64,000 nt of DNA from Micrasema longulum (lineage: Eukaryota > Arthropoda > Insecta > Trichoptera > Brachycentridae). Positions 20,600-32,489 of this stretch are shown in pieces. The notes below the pieces were generated by a model. That model did not search any database, had not been told where the DNA came from, and saw nothing but the letters and a program-made list of their open reading frames with translations. A program made the translations under genes and the position numbers. The stretch spans positions 1 through 64,000 of the forward strand of contig JAGVSM010004584.1 of the NCBI GenBank assembly GCA_022494885.1, in the 5' to 3' direction. The stretch's first letter is position 1. The number at the start of each line of letters is the position of its first letter.

Positions 20600-21295
20600 C
20601 TATTAGAATTCCTCAAAACACACCTTTATATTTGTCATATGTACAATGTCCAATATCCATCCATCCGCAACATAAGATACATTGGAAACCCATCAAAAAT
20701 GTGATAAGCCATTTACTTTAATAAAAAAAAATTGATCGCATAACGCTGGTATGAAATTATTTTAACGATGATTTTGTCCGTAGAATATTAAGATGGGTTA
20801 ATCGATTTCTGGCTATTTTTGCCTCGCGCAAAATAACATGTTCGCAACACATCACGCAAGTCAATTAGCTGGAAAGTTCAGCGTGTTAACTGCGTTACAA
20901 ATCGCAAATCATCCCAACTGTGTGCAGTAACAAAGTGACCGAGCAATTGTTCTTATTACGGGAGATTTGCATTCAAGATGGCCACGGGTCCCTCAGGCGT
21001 AAGGATGCAACTACTTACGCGAAGAATTTGCCAAATTATCACTTAGTAAACCAATTTCCACCGTAATCTCTCCACCCGATTCCCCAATAGGTAATAATTG
21101 TGGGAGGGACCGGCTAAAAGGCGAATATGAGATAAGTGTATGTTTCAAAGTCATAAAACTCAGGAAAACAGCTAGCGTTTGAATTTTTAAGAACTCGCCT
21201 ACATTAAAACCTAAGTTGAAAGAACAAGCAAAAAAAACTTTCGCATTCTTGTTACAATTACATAGGTGTTTTTCCATTAAAAATCCACGTTAATG
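20600..21295. other. Anonymous DNA
   Basis: An 88-codon minus-strand frame at 21277-21011 resembles nothing I know. No repeat is seen. Confidence 0.35.
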
Positions 21296-21304
21296 CAGGT
21301 GATT

Positions 21305-22055
21305 TTGTTTTTGAGAAAATCAAAAATTCTTAAAATAAATAATGAACCGGTTGAACAAGTTGATAAAATGAAGTATTTTGGTAAAACCATTGATAATAGA
21401 ATAATCTTTGGGCCTCATTGAAAACATAGTAAAATAAATTGCGATAAAAGTAAGATTCTTATGAAGAATTAGAAAAACACTAAATTTAGATTCAGGTCAA
21501 CTATTCCAATCCATGTTTATACCACACTTGAACTATTGCTCTACTGTCCTGTTTTTGGAAGCGATACAGATTGAAAAATTTCGAGTTTCACAGAACAGGG
21601 CAATGCGAATGGTATTGAGGTGTGGTCCATATACGCGGATTAAATTTATGTTAGAGAAATTAAATATCCTGCATATTAAAGATAATTCTTTTCAGTACTC
21701 TGACTTTTTTTTAAAGTTAAAAAACAGACTGCTTACTGGGTACATGATGAAAAGGATACAATACAATAAAGATTTCCACAGTTATGGAACGAGAAGTTGA
21801 GGGGATTTCAGGGCTCTCTAAGGTGACACTGACTGGAACTCAAAACAACCATTACTATTAAGGTTTAATAAGTTGCCAGCATCATGAAGCTGGAAGCATC
21901 TCCACTTTTTCGAGCGAAATTATAAATCTGTGTATTATGTAGTTTTTTTTAGATATATTTAGTTTAATTAATAGTATTGTTATACTAGTAATTATATTTA
22001 AGTTAATATGTAAATTTACATCTAAACAAATAAAAAGTGTATATTTTCTTTAAAA
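21305..22055 (+). pseudogene. LINE-P ORF2 C-terminal fragment
   Basis: A degraded upstream frame (VDKMKYFG, a thumb-type motif) leads to a 95-codon frame, 21513-21800: FIPHLNYCSTVLF, then RVSQNRAMRMVLRC, then FHSYGTRS. This is the standard CR1/jockey pattern (I.PHLNYCS...L...QN.A.R.IL). An A-rich 3' UTR follows to about 22055 (ctaaacaaataaaaagtg). Confidence 0.85.
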
Positions 22056-22149
22056 GCTTACATGTAATACTAAGTTAATTCTTCGGTATAACTTTGATTG
22101 ACGTTTTTTTTTAGTGTGTTGTGTCTGGGTAGATTAAGAATGCAATGAA

Positions 22150-22490
22150 ATAGACCCAGGACCCTGGACGATTGTTTCCGACTCGATGGCTACTCTCGGG
22201 TTAAAATCTCGAATAAGTAAATCTAGTGGAGTTAAGTCCGCCTCGTAGTGTACTGGTTGGCCCGTTCGCCTACCATGCTTGAGGTTCTGGTTTCGATTCC
22301 CGTGAGGGTCGACATGAAATATTTGTTCATAAGGTAGTTTTACAATGTAAAATTTCATTGTCCATAGACGGTACCTGAGGCGTAAGACTGATCATATTTT
22401 GTTACAGACCATCGAGATACACTGCACGTACTTAACAAATGCAGTTCTCTATACGCCATCAAGTGTAGATAAGGTTTTGATGATGGTTTT
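22150..22490 (+). mobile_element. SINE1 copy with upstream module
   Basis: The module (acccaggaccctggacgatt, ccgactcgatggctactc, aatctagtggag) lies at 22150-22237. The SINE1 head (tgaggttctggtttcgattc) through tail (gatgatgg) lies at 22238-22490. Confidence 0.8.
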
Positions 22491-22499
22491 TTTTAATTC

Positions 22500-23440
22500 G
22501 TTATAAAAAACGTTCGTAAGAATATCTAATACAAAAGTATAAGCTTAAAACCAATATTTTAGATTTCTCTCCAGATACCAGAGATAGTTTTTTTGAGGAA
22601 AAAATATAACATGTATGGTCTTACCTTGAAATTTTGGCCTAAATACGAACCATGAATGGATCAAGGCATGAATGGAGTAAAGTACTAGCGTAAAGTTTGT
22701 TTTTTTATTTTATTATTTTACTACATTGCTCTTACGTTAACAATAGAAAGAAGAAAACAATACATCAGAGGGGTGCCTACCCTTTGTTAACTATAACTAC
22801 TACCCTTACAAATTCGCACAAAAGTTTTTATACCGTATTTTTCATTTTGGGGGATTCCATTTGAAAAGAGACAAATTCCTGGAGACAATGATACCTGTGT
22901 GACATCCTATCAGTTGGGGTTCAATGATATAAGGCAGGCGTGTTAAACTCAAAAATAAAAAAAATACATACGCATTTCGCATACAAAAACACGAACAAAC
23001 CAAACTAAAGGAGATTGATTGTAATGTATATTTAACACGCTCCTTAATTTATTTAAAAATAAATCAAGATTCATTCTTTCTAGCTGCGATACGATCCCAC
23101 TTGCTATTTAATGATGCGCACACTTACACACACCTGAACACTTAATCCTACACAAATACACACAAACACACCTCAATTAATCTCATACAAATGCACATAA
23201 AAACATCCGTTTGTTGTACCACAATTTAATATGTATAATTTTTATTTAGAAACTTCGCGGTATCTTTTTTATGTTATTTTATCATTGTCGACTGTTTGTT
23301 TCTGTAAAATAAATAAAAAAATAACATCAATGTACCTACCTAGTATTGTTAGGATATTGTAAGTCTGGGATATCCGATTTTCCTAAATTACGAAAATACG
23401 AGTATATCCACCAAATTTAATGCGTTGTATGTCAATAAAC
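22500..23440. other. Anonymous AT-rich DNA
   Basis: No gene or recurring repeat is recognised. Confidence 0.4.
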
Positions 23441-23444
23441 ACAA

Positions 23445-23945
23445 CAAACAAACCATTACGCTGTTTCCCCGTGGGGGTAAGCAACGACGATAGTTATATC
23501 ACTCTGTCTTTGCATACAGATCTCGCTTCCTCTACATTCATACATCTTCTCATGCACGCCAGCCGATTATTACGACTTTTAACTTGTCTGTGCTCAAGTA
23601 TTTATTGGATTTAGTCATGCCATGTCTTCCTCGGTCTTTTTTGATTTCTACATTATCAACGTTCGCATCTTAGCCGTTCTTGCGCTGTCCATTCGCTCAA
23701 CATGTCCAAACCAACTCAGAACTTTTGATGATGTCGATAATACTCCTCTCAACCTTACATAATGTACGGATCTCGATATTTGTGCACCCCACCTATCGTA
23801 CGTAGTTTTACCACAAATTCGCCTGAGAGATCGCCTTTCGGCAGCATTCAGCCTACTTTCATCCTTGTTTTCCTAATTCCATACTTCGCTCCCATACATA
23901 AGGGTCAGCACCAGGACTCCAATGTAAACGGCTAGTTTTGTCTCC
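23445..23945 (-). pseudogene. LINE-R, 5'-truncated copy
   Basis: Minus-strand translation with several stops gives KRPRKTWHD, then VKSRNNRLACMRRCMNVEEARSVCKDRV. This is the family C-terminus shared with 39905-40160. The 3' end is at ccattacgctgtttccccgt. Confidence 0.85.
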
Positions 23946-23954
23946 TGCTATGAA

Positions 23955-24108
23955 AAATTATTTGTCAAGTTTGATCCTACGCTTCAGGTGCCATTCCAGG
24001 AATCACCTTAAAATGCAATGTTTCACGTACACCCTGCTAGGAACGAACCCAGGACCTCAAGTATGGTAGGCGAACGTGCCAACCACATCACTACGGAGCG
24101 GAATAAGA
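23955..24108 (-). mobile_element. SINE1 5' half
   Basis: The reverse complement has the head (gtagtgatgtggttggcacg, the B box gggttcgttcct) and the body up to acctgaagcgtagg. The 3' third is missing. It adjoins LINE-R. Confidence 0.75.
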
Positions 24109-24221
24109 TAAGTGGAGGTCGATTCGATTTCCTGATTTAGTATTTTTACTTTAGAACTTGCATACTTAAAATTAGAAATAAATGTAAGTAAATATTTATA
24201 CATAACCACTTTCCGACTTTT

Positions 24222-24272
24222 CTATGTACACCGGTTTCGAGACACATCCGTCTCTTCGTCAGGACACTAATT
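24222..24272 (-). ncRNA. Hammerhead-like motif b
   Basis: The minus strand carries CTGACGA, then a perfect 5-bp stem (GAGAC/GTCTC, 6-nt loop), then GAAACCGGTG. The core matches the hammerhead except for one extra A before helix II and G instead of H at position 17. A flanking stem I of about 4 bp is possible (TGTG/TACAT region). Confidence 0.45.
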
Positions 24273-24279
24273 AGTGGCA

Positions 24280-25260
24280 ATTCCACCATACATACACCTT
24301 CACCTTAGTCGCACAAAAATTACAATATTGCATGCTTGAGCATTCCTGATTTAAGGGATGGAAATACGATCAGCGGTGGTTGAACACCTTCTGTAGTATT
24401 GCACGTGTCCTGTTTATCCTTAGGGGCGGCTTATGTCCGAGTTTATACATATTATTTACTTTTAAGGATCTCTTACGGAGGATGTGAAATTTGACTCACT
24501 TGTTTATGGTGTTACCAACAATATTATAAATATCTAAACATGCTGTTTTGTTATAAATTATTACAATATTTTTTTAATTTATTATTGTATACAGTAGGCA
24601 TTTATTAGGACGAAATATGGTAAAAAAAAGTACAAAAATACTGATAAAATTATTAAACTATATATATACTAACAATTTGAATAAGAAAAAGTAGTGCGAT
24701 TTTAGACCAGAAAATAAATAAAATATTTCGATTTTTACTTTTTGATTAATTCCACTTTCAAAACCATCTGCTCATTCTGTATTAAGATTTAGGATTTAGA
24801 AACATAATGAAATATTTATATATTTGTTGTACTTTTGATCATTTTGTTGAATTAGCTGATTATTGTAAATACTCATAAGTATAACTACCGTTTCATGCAA
24901 TGCTAGATCCAAGTGGTCAAATATGCTTTTAATTTGGTGTGTTCTCGTTTTTTTTTTTTTTTTTTTTTTCTGTATTTTATTTGGAACAAAAAAATAAATT
25001 GGTAATTATCAATTGGTGTTTTGGTAAAAAATTGGGGGTTTAAGTTAAGAATATTAATTTATTGAAAACTTGTGGAAAAACACTTTGTTATTATCTTTTT
25101 ACAATATTTGACGGTAAAAAAATACTTAACGAACACGTTATTTTTAAATTATGACATTTAAAAAAATGTAAAAACTAACAGCTTATGATACTATCTTAAA
25201 ATTAAAATTTTAAAAATAATTTTAATGGCGTATCATATACACAAGAAGTTTATGTAAAAA
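24280..25260. other. Anonymous AT-rich DNA with a long T run
   Basis: A T run lies at 24949-24970. No gene is seen. Confidence 0.4.
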
Positions 25261-25262
25261 TC

Positions 25263-25388
25263 GATCTTACTGCTCACTAAAGTTTGTGTTCAAACGACGC
25301 TGTGCGGACTGAAATCCCAAATAAAATCTTACTGCTCACCAAAGTTTGTGTTCAAACGACGCTGTGCGGACTGAAATCCCAAATAAAT
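25263..25388. repeat. 63-bp tandem duplication
   Basis: Two adjacent units, 25263-25325 and 25326-25388 (start atcttactgctcac, end cccaaataaa), differ at one position (cactaa versus caccaa). There is no coding content. Confidence 0.95.
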
Positions 25389-25389
25389 A

Positions 25390-26875
25390 AATACGAAATC
25401 CCAAAGTAACCTGGCGACAGGCTGTCTGGATAGGCTGTAAAAGGTAGAATTGAATGGCCTTCGTTTTCAAAAGATCTCTCGTCCCAGGATATCAGGACTT
25501 CATAATAGTCCTGCGGAGTATCGCGTGTCCTAAAAGGCATTCATTTCAGTGATCCTTACGCCCTTACGCATGCGCAGACCGGCACTTATTGTGGTATTGG
25601 AAAATAAATCAAAGAATACATCTACCTGAGATCAGGTAGGTACGAAATTAAGAAGGGTGGAATTAATTACACGCAATTAAAAAAGTTAAATATAATAATG
25701 GTTTCTTCACATAAAAGTTTCTATTAATTCATCTACTCGTACTTTATTTTTCATAACTTTTTTAAAAAATAATAGTATTTTGCAATTGAGGACCGTTTTA
25801 ACAAAGCGAAATATCTACAAAATGTAAATTTTTCAGGAGAAGGTTTTTTTCATGTTAAAAATAAAACTATTACGATTTTCAATAAAATAAAAATAACGTT
25901 TTATAGATATATAAAATCTTTACACATGTACTAAAAATTAACAATGTAGAATAAGTAAAATTATTTTTAAAAATGATCTAAATTCACGAATTTTCACAAA
26001 AAAAATATCTACATATTTTTGTGATAGGAATGTATGGAAAATTGATTTGTGTTGGGAATTAAATAAGTTTACTTTTGCATGAAATCATTTTAAACTGATT
26101 TTTTGTAAAATTATATGTCTACTGCCATATCTAAGTACCTATGTAAATATACACATTTAGGTACGTCCTATATATTGTTTACATACATAATAGCACAAAT
26201 AAAGTTAAATATATTTTAAATAATATTATTTTATTATTTTTATTGTTATTGTACTTCTTTTTTCTTGGCCGAAATCATGTTTTGTTTGTGATTTGTTTCG
26301 ATTTAAAAAAACTTAACACCCCAGAAAATATTTTTAGATATTTCTCTTTGTGAAAACTCTTTGTAGTGTAGTTATTTTGTTTTGTAAAAATTCACGATAT
26401 TTGAACCGCTACAACTTCGCATATATATCGTTTTGTTAAATTTTTATTTTACCAATCGATAAAGCTCACATGGAAGAACCCATTTTAATAAAAAAACATT
26501 TTTTTTTTGTAGAAATTTCACTTTATGAAAACGGTCCTCAATTAACTTCTTCATAAATTGATTATACATATATTGAACACATATTTTACTAGTTATATAT
26601 AACTTCTTATTAGAATATATCTATTTGTACATTCTTATGGTGCCACGCTACTGCGGAGGTTCCGAGGTCAACTATACACTATTATTTAGTCCACAGCCTC
26701 TTTTAATAAGGATTTGGAACTACAGTAGACTCTTGTTTTGAACTCAGGACATACTCGTATATACGTTTTCTTCACATACTGCTTTTTTTCTTATTTTTTC
26801 CTTGTTTATACTTGATACAGACTATTTTATGCTTCTCTACCCCCATTATTTAATTTCTTATTTTTATTTATTCCT
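25390..26875. other. Anonymous AT-rich DNA
   Basis: No gene, RNA or recurring repeat is recognised on either strand. Confidence 0.4.
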
Positions 26876-26877
26876 CA

Positions 26878-27035
26878 TCTTCATTCCCTTTCCGCGCCTA
26901 ATGGTGCACAGGGAACTGTATTGCCACACCAACCGCAGCGCATCTTGATCATTTTTGTTACATAAAGAGGTAAGATAATCAGTCATACGCTTCAGGTACC
27001 AGTCCAGGGACTATGAAATTTTTATTTATTTCTGA
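26878..27035 (-). mobile_element. SINE1 3' half
   Basis: cattccctttccgcgcctaa, gtattgccacaccaaccgca, ttttgttacataaag and taccagtccagggactatg match the SINE1 body inverted. The head is absent. Confidence 0.8.
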
Positions 27036-27039
27036 AGAT

Positions 27040-28280
27040 AAATAGTACCTAGATTTTTTTATAAAAATGTCTTTATATATTGGTGTGTGTACATTAATTA
27101 CTAATAATTACAATGTCAAAAACAACAGCGCAACACAATCACGTAAAAAAAAAACTTCTCAAAGTAAAATGAAATTATTTTGTTATTAATCAGTAATCTT
27201 CAAGCTTAATTTCGTATAATTATTGTCATTTACTGAATTTAAATTAAACACCAACAGGACCTATCCTAAAATAGTGATAATCAAGTATTATAATTTTATT
27301 TTAATATCTGTCGATTTGTGAAATCTTTAACGTTCACTCTCAAATATTTAATACTTTTTTATACATTCTAGACAACAATATTGTAATATTTGTTTTACAT
27401 AGAAATTTTTTACGTAGTGCATAAAAGGCTGTAGTCTGGCAAAATGTAAAGAAATCATAAGATTTTGCCATTTAGAAACACCATTCTTTCAACATAAATG
27501 CTAAAAACATACTATAGAAATGAAATATTTATGACCAAAATATTCCACAAAATGAAAAAAAGCGTTTTTCTATAAAAAAGGTTTACACTGTTTTAGTTTT
27601 TTGAAAACGAATGTGTAGGCACAATTTAACCTAGAATTTGCGAAAAATACCACCGAATTAGTCTTTCTCTTTAAATCTCTATGTTCTTACATGCCATTAC
27701 GTCGTTTTTTCTTTAGGTGCATAAAATGCATTGCTGCACTTAGACGTTCAGCTAAAGAAATCAATTCCTTTTATATTTTACAGCAGTTTATAACTGGTGT
27801 TAAAAAGCGGGATATTGAAGCGTTATTTTCCAATTCGGTATCGCGTGATTTACATTCCGTATGACTTCCTGTACTCTGAATGTAATCTATGTAACATCCT
27901 TTCCAAGAATTACAAGTCTGATATGAACTAAAAAAATAACTTTCCGTACAAAAAGTTTAGCTATTACATTTTGTCGTTCGAAATCTACTTACTAGTTATT
28001 TTATATCAATATTACAAATATAAAATTTTACATAAGGCAGCTATAAATTCACTACACGATAATTGAATTTATAGATATAACCAATTTGGAATTTACTTAA
28101 TTAATAAAATATTGGTTAAAGATTGGAGCATATTTAAATATGCTCCAAGAACATGCCCATTCCCATTTAGATATTTTTGACAAATAATAAAATAATAATA
28201 AATTTATTTTTCATTTATAAAACTATATATTTGGCGTTCGTTAATTGAATGCGGCCCCTTTGGTTATAATAATAATAATA
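27040..28280. other. Anonymous AT-rich DNA
   Basis: Nothing is recognised. A short ATA microsatellite lies at 28266-28283. Confidence 0.4.
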
Positions 28281-28286
28281 ATAAAT

Positions 28287-28545
28287 CAATTCCTATCCGC
28301 GTCTTATGGTGCATAAGGCACTACATTAGTTTATTTCTTTTTTGGTGTGGTATTCCGTTTTGTTTTTTTGTTTTTGTACTTTTGCTTTATTATGTATTAC
28401 TTTTTGTTAACATGTTGTAACTTTATAATTATATATTAAATAAAAATTTAAAAATTAAAAAAAAAACAACAGCAGTGTATCTTAATATTTTTTGTTACAA
28501 AAAAGGTGAGTTGATCACTCTTACGCTTCAGGCACCAGTCAACTT
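28287..28545 (-). mobile_element. SINE1 copy split by a poly(A)-tailed insertion
   Basis: SINE1 3' blocks at 28287-28328 (cctatccgcgtcttatggtg) and 28469-28545 (gcagtgtatcttaatatttt, cttacgcttcaggcacc) are separated by about 140 bp that ends in an A run. The insert is probably a short LINE 3' end, family unknown. Confidence 0.65.
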
Positions 28546-28549
28546 GTTT

Positions 28550-29262
28550 TTCTCAGTTTTATTGATCTTATTCCATCGTCATTTTTTGTTTTTTTTTTTG
28601 TTAAATTGCGCGTTTTTATGGTGTTATCACGATCTTTCGCAGGGTGAAATTCTTGCCTGGAATTACGGGCATCCCGAAACTAAATGCCGTAAAGCCATGG
28701 AAGGGTTATTAGCGATTTCCTGTCACTCTCTCTGTCCGTAAGAGGCTTCATCTTTCTTTTGCTGTGCATTTTTACCCTCGCTTCCTGCACATTTTTGCTC
28801 CAAGAGGAGAGTACGTAAATACATAACACTAAGTTTCTACTACCCGGGAAGAGTAACCACTCTGTTTGAATATTAATCAATCTTGTTTAACCCCCTGGGG
28901 GCTCAAATCCAGCACTTGTCTACGAAATTTAGTCGTAATTAAAATTTTATTATATTTTTAATAAAATTTATAGTTAAAAAAAAAAAAAATTTTTTTTATC
29001 GCCAATTCAGAATCACTGTGATCGGTTTTATAGTTTTTGTGACATCTACAAGACTTGTGTCTTTTAACTGACTAATTTAACATACCTACGCCAAAAAGGC
29101 TTTCATTTAAAAAATAATAAGGTGCAAATAAGACAACCGTGAATAATTCACAGAAGCAAATAAGAAAAGAAATATAAAGAATAAGATATAAACAACAATA
29201 TAAATAAATTTAAAAACATGTATAAATATGATGTAATAACTTACATTTACATATAAGTTACT
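28550..29262. other. Anonymous DNA
   Basis: An 88-codon plus frame ending at 28741 and a 66-codon minus frame overlap here. Neither resembles a known protein. An A/T homopolymer block lies at 28978-28999. Confidence 0.35.
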
Positions 29263-29266
29263 AAAG

Positions 29267-29445
29267 AAAAGTACTTAGTACACTTCCACTTAATTGTTCG
29301 ACCAATTAGCGCTTTCACCCTAGAGGGTTTAGTTGGGCCTCATTAGAATGGGCATCTTCGGACATTCACCAGTCAGAAGATATCCCATTAGAGGGTGAAA
29401 GGGCTAATTGGTCGAACAAATGATTGGAATTGTACAAAGTATTTT
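29267..29445. repeat. Fold-back MITE-like element, 179 bp
   Basis: The inner inverted arms 29294-29321 and 29392-29419 match at 27 of 28 positions (ttgttcgaccaattagc...). Complementarity continues outward with mismatches to about 29267 and 29445 (gtacacttcca versus ggaattgtac). There is no coding sequence. Confidence 0.85.
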
Positions 29446-29659
29446 AAATTATTAACTCATGTGTAAATATGAGTTATAACATTATTGCAATGCAATTCCA
29501 TCAAGGATTGTAAATAAATATATATATATTTTTTTAAATGTATATATAAATATGTACAATGTAGCACAAAACGACTTGACTGAATAAACTTTTGTAATAA
29601 TTAAATCGGCGTGATTTTTCGGATACGGGCCAAAATATTATAACAATCGGAATTGTTGA

Positions 29660-29722
29660 AACCAAACCTGGGTTCCAATAACAGTCAAACTAGAGCTTAG
29701 CACTAAACCACGAGATTACAAA
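29660..29722 (-). mobile_element. tRNA-like SINE head
   Basis: The reverse complement has an A-box-like tcgtggtttagtgctaagct and a B-box-like ttggaacccaggtttgg. It is too degraded to assign to one of the four families. Confidence 0.45.
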
Positions 29723-29856
29723 GGGAAATTAGGACAATTATCTTCAACAGGGAAATAACACATACTACGAATATCGATAAAAATATATGAAATGTATTAA
29801 GAATAATTAATTATATTTTCAAAATCAGTATGGGTATTGTGGAGAAATGTTTTCAT

Positions 29857-30235
29857 ACATAACGCTCAGTAGCTGCAAGACTTGTTGTTATCTAAATTCT
29901 AATTTTATAAATTTGCTTTTTATTTCGTTTTTAAAATATCACTTAAACTCTAAACTTCATTGTCAAATAAAAATTTTAAAAATAAAAATGTAAATAGGGC
30001 TAGATTTCTTATTGTCCATGCGCTCTGTAGCTGCAAGACGTTCTGTTATCTTGTTTTCTATTCTGTTATATATATCATAATTGGAGACGAGGAACTAGAA
30101 TCCCAACCGTCCATGCGCTCTGTAGTAGCAAGACGTGTTGGGATATTTATTTATTGTACAGCGCCCTTGAGGTGATTTTCACAAAAATGGCGCTATATAA
30201 ATAATCCAAACATTATTATTATTATTATTATAACA
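29857..30235 (+). repeat. Three spaced copies of a LINE-J-linked 3' block
   Basis: The motif gctctgtagctgcaagacg is present at 29863 (variant), 30019 and 30116. The last copy runs on into tattgtacagcgcccttgag, aaaatggcgctatataaata and an ATT microsatellite (30211-30230), the LINE-J 3' end. Spacings of about 157 and 97 bp differ, so it is not a simple tandem array. Confidence 0.7.
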
Positions 30236-30589
30236 TAAAAAAAATATTTTTTTTTAAATATCAGTAGAAAAACGCGACATGTTTGGCATTAATAATTGTG
30301 ACGCTAAGATTCGCGTTGATGTTCTATAAATATTTAACCGGTTAGGAATAAGGTTTAAAAATAAAAATGAGTCGTGACGTATGCAATGAACGTTTTTGCG
30401 GGAATCCAAAATTACTAATTTAAAAATATTTTTTTTTTAAGCTACAGTAGCAAAAATAATTGTTCTTACTCGACAGTATTTCAAAGACCCTTGTTACTTT
30501 GCAAATGTAAAAAAAAGTGATATTTTCCTATTGTTTTAATTTAAATGTATTTTAAAACATGTTTACGTTTTTAAATAGGTTATCGACGA

Positions 30590-31278
30590 GGATATATTTA
30601 TATATATAATTCCTTTGTACGTGTGATGTCACCGTACTCTTCCTAAACGGCCAAACCGATTTACGTGCGATTTTCAGAGAAATATAGATCTTTGCGCCGT
30701 GCGTGTTCGTAGCTATTAAAATCTCCAATCGAATGTGTAAAAGAAAAGTCAGGAGCATAAATGTTTTACTCATCGATCTACCAGGGTTGCATTTGAGGAG
30801 AATGCATTTGCAAAAAAATGGAAAGATGTTGTTTTTTTGTGTATAAAAAAAGTTTGTATTTGAATGTTGACAAACAGCATTTGTTTTTTGTGAATTTCAA
30901 TCAGATTTTTTCCTTAAATTCCTTATAATTTCTACCCATTTATTTCTTTTTATTGGATTTTTGGTAACACTAAAATAATATCAAATACATTTCATTTAAA
31001 AAAATCGTATTCTTACATAAGTACACCCCTTTGTTGGTGAAACGATCGAAGTTTGACGTTTGAAAAAAGAATGTCATATTTGAAAAAATATTTATTTTAT
31101 GTTTTGGAATTCAACCATAAACAAGTACCTACTTAAATTCAACACTTTTTTAATATCAACAATTTTTAGTTTCGGAATTTAATCAGAAACAAGTACATAG
31201 ATAAATAGTATTTTTCCAAGATAATAGCAGGCAAGCCAACGTTCGGGCAGGACAACGTCTGTCGGGTCCGCTGGTTTA
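30590..31278 (+). mobile_element. Second Helitron-like short element
   Basis: It begins near ttcctttgtacgtgtgatgt, with aaacggccaaaccgattta (the usual AACGGCTSRACCGATTT motif of such repeats), and ends ggacaacgtctgtcgggtcc gctggt. Both end motifs are common in insect non-autonomous rolling-circle-like repeats. The interior is AT-rich and non-coding. Confidence 0.5.
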
Positions 31279-31403
31279 ATTATAATTTTTCACACAAATA
31301 CACATATTTCAATACAGAAAATTATATTTTGCTTTTTAGACAATTTAAGATAACCCTGTTAACTTCCAGACGAAATAAATTGAACAAAAAATTAATCTTG
31401 CGC

Positions 31404-31466
31404 TGTGTTAGCCGCACTCAAGTGGCTAAAGAGCCGCATGAGCCGCGGTTTGCCGACCACTGGCCT
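31404..31466 (-). mobile_element. hAT-like terminal fragment
   Basis: The minus strand starts CAGTGGTCGGCAAACCGCGG, then ctcatgcggctctttagcca. This is the typical terminus of hAT-superfamily elements. The opposite end is not found, so only a fragment remains. Confidence 0.55.
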
Positions 31467-31642
31467 AAGATGAATAGTTCGCGTTTAAATACTCCACTCT
31501 TAACATTGTAAGAGCGAATTACTCCCGAGAGCAGCTACCGTGTGCAGTTACCATAATTCTGAGTACTTCACATTCATTCAAGCGGTGCTCTTTTTTAAAA
31601 AGCCTTAAAGAATGTAATGAGTTTGTTTTACAATCTTTAGTT

Positions 31643-31760
31643 ATCATCATCATCATTTCCCTATTCGCACCCAGTGGTGCATAGGGAACTTCATTGGTGC
31701 TCCAAATTGGGCGTATCTGGAGTGCTCCAAATTGGGCGTATCTGGATCATTTTTGTTATT
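31643..31760 (-). mobile_element. SINE1 3' end with internal 25-bp duplication
   Basis: The SINE1 3' blocks ttcgcacccagtggtgcata and gatcatttttgtta enclose a perfect 25-bp tandem duplication (31697-31721 and 31722-31746, gctccaaattgggcgtatct). Confidence 0.8.
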
Positions 31761-31769
31761 TATATAGCC

Positions 31770-32325
31770 CCATTTTCGTGATCTAATAATATTAAATTTA
31801 ATCGTATGCAAAAATAGAAACGGTTTTTTCTTCTTCAATAAATTTATTTTTCAAGTTTATTTTAATTATTTTATACTCTTAGTATATCGCGTAGAATTGT
31901 TTGAAAATATTTACCAGATATTTGTTTATTTTTGTTCGTTTTATAGTTTTATATATTTTTTGTCTGGTCCTTGTATCTTCATGCTATGTTTTTTTAATGC
32001 TTGGATTATTTTTTTTTTTACAAAATGAGGTTGTGTAACTCCTGGGAATGCGATGAAATAGAGTCAAAAGACTGAAAACTAAAATAACATTTTGTCTAAA
32101 AACCGTGTTTTTTTCATTGAGCTTTTTTTTGTTTTTACTGTCGTCCTTTAAGTTATGCCGATGCGTCTGTATATTTAGATTTGTCTTTAAAAGAGCTAAC
32201 ACATTTTTTAAAAAAAATCTCGATTTTTTAAAATAGGTAGTTGAAATTATGACACTGTTTGATAATGGCTGCGTTAAATAAGTGTAAGTGTAAGTTTATC
32301 ATAAAGCCATCGAGCGGTAATATCA
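31770..32325. other. Anonymous AT-rich DNA
   Basis: Nothing is recognised. Confidence 0.4.
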
Positions 32326-32328
32326 TAC

Positions 32329-32478
32329 GTGTTTGGCCATAGTGGCGAGCGTTTAACGGCGCGGCGCGTGCGGGGTGAACTCAAACGTACCGTAACAAGT
32401 GTAGTGTCTATAGTAACCGTGCGGACGCGGCAAGGCGCCGCACAGCATCACTAAACGCTCGCTACAATGGCCAAGCAC
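32329..32478. repeat. GC-rich fold-back element
   Basis: The outer arms 32329-32355 and 32452-32478 (gtttggccatagtggcgagc versus gctcgctacaatggccaagc) are inverted. GC-rich inner sequence (cggcgcggcgcgtgcgg versus ggcaaggcgccgcac) pairs further. It is a compact 150-bp hairpin with much higher GC than its surroundings. Confidence 0.8.
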
Positions 32479-32489
32479 TTAAGCTAGCG

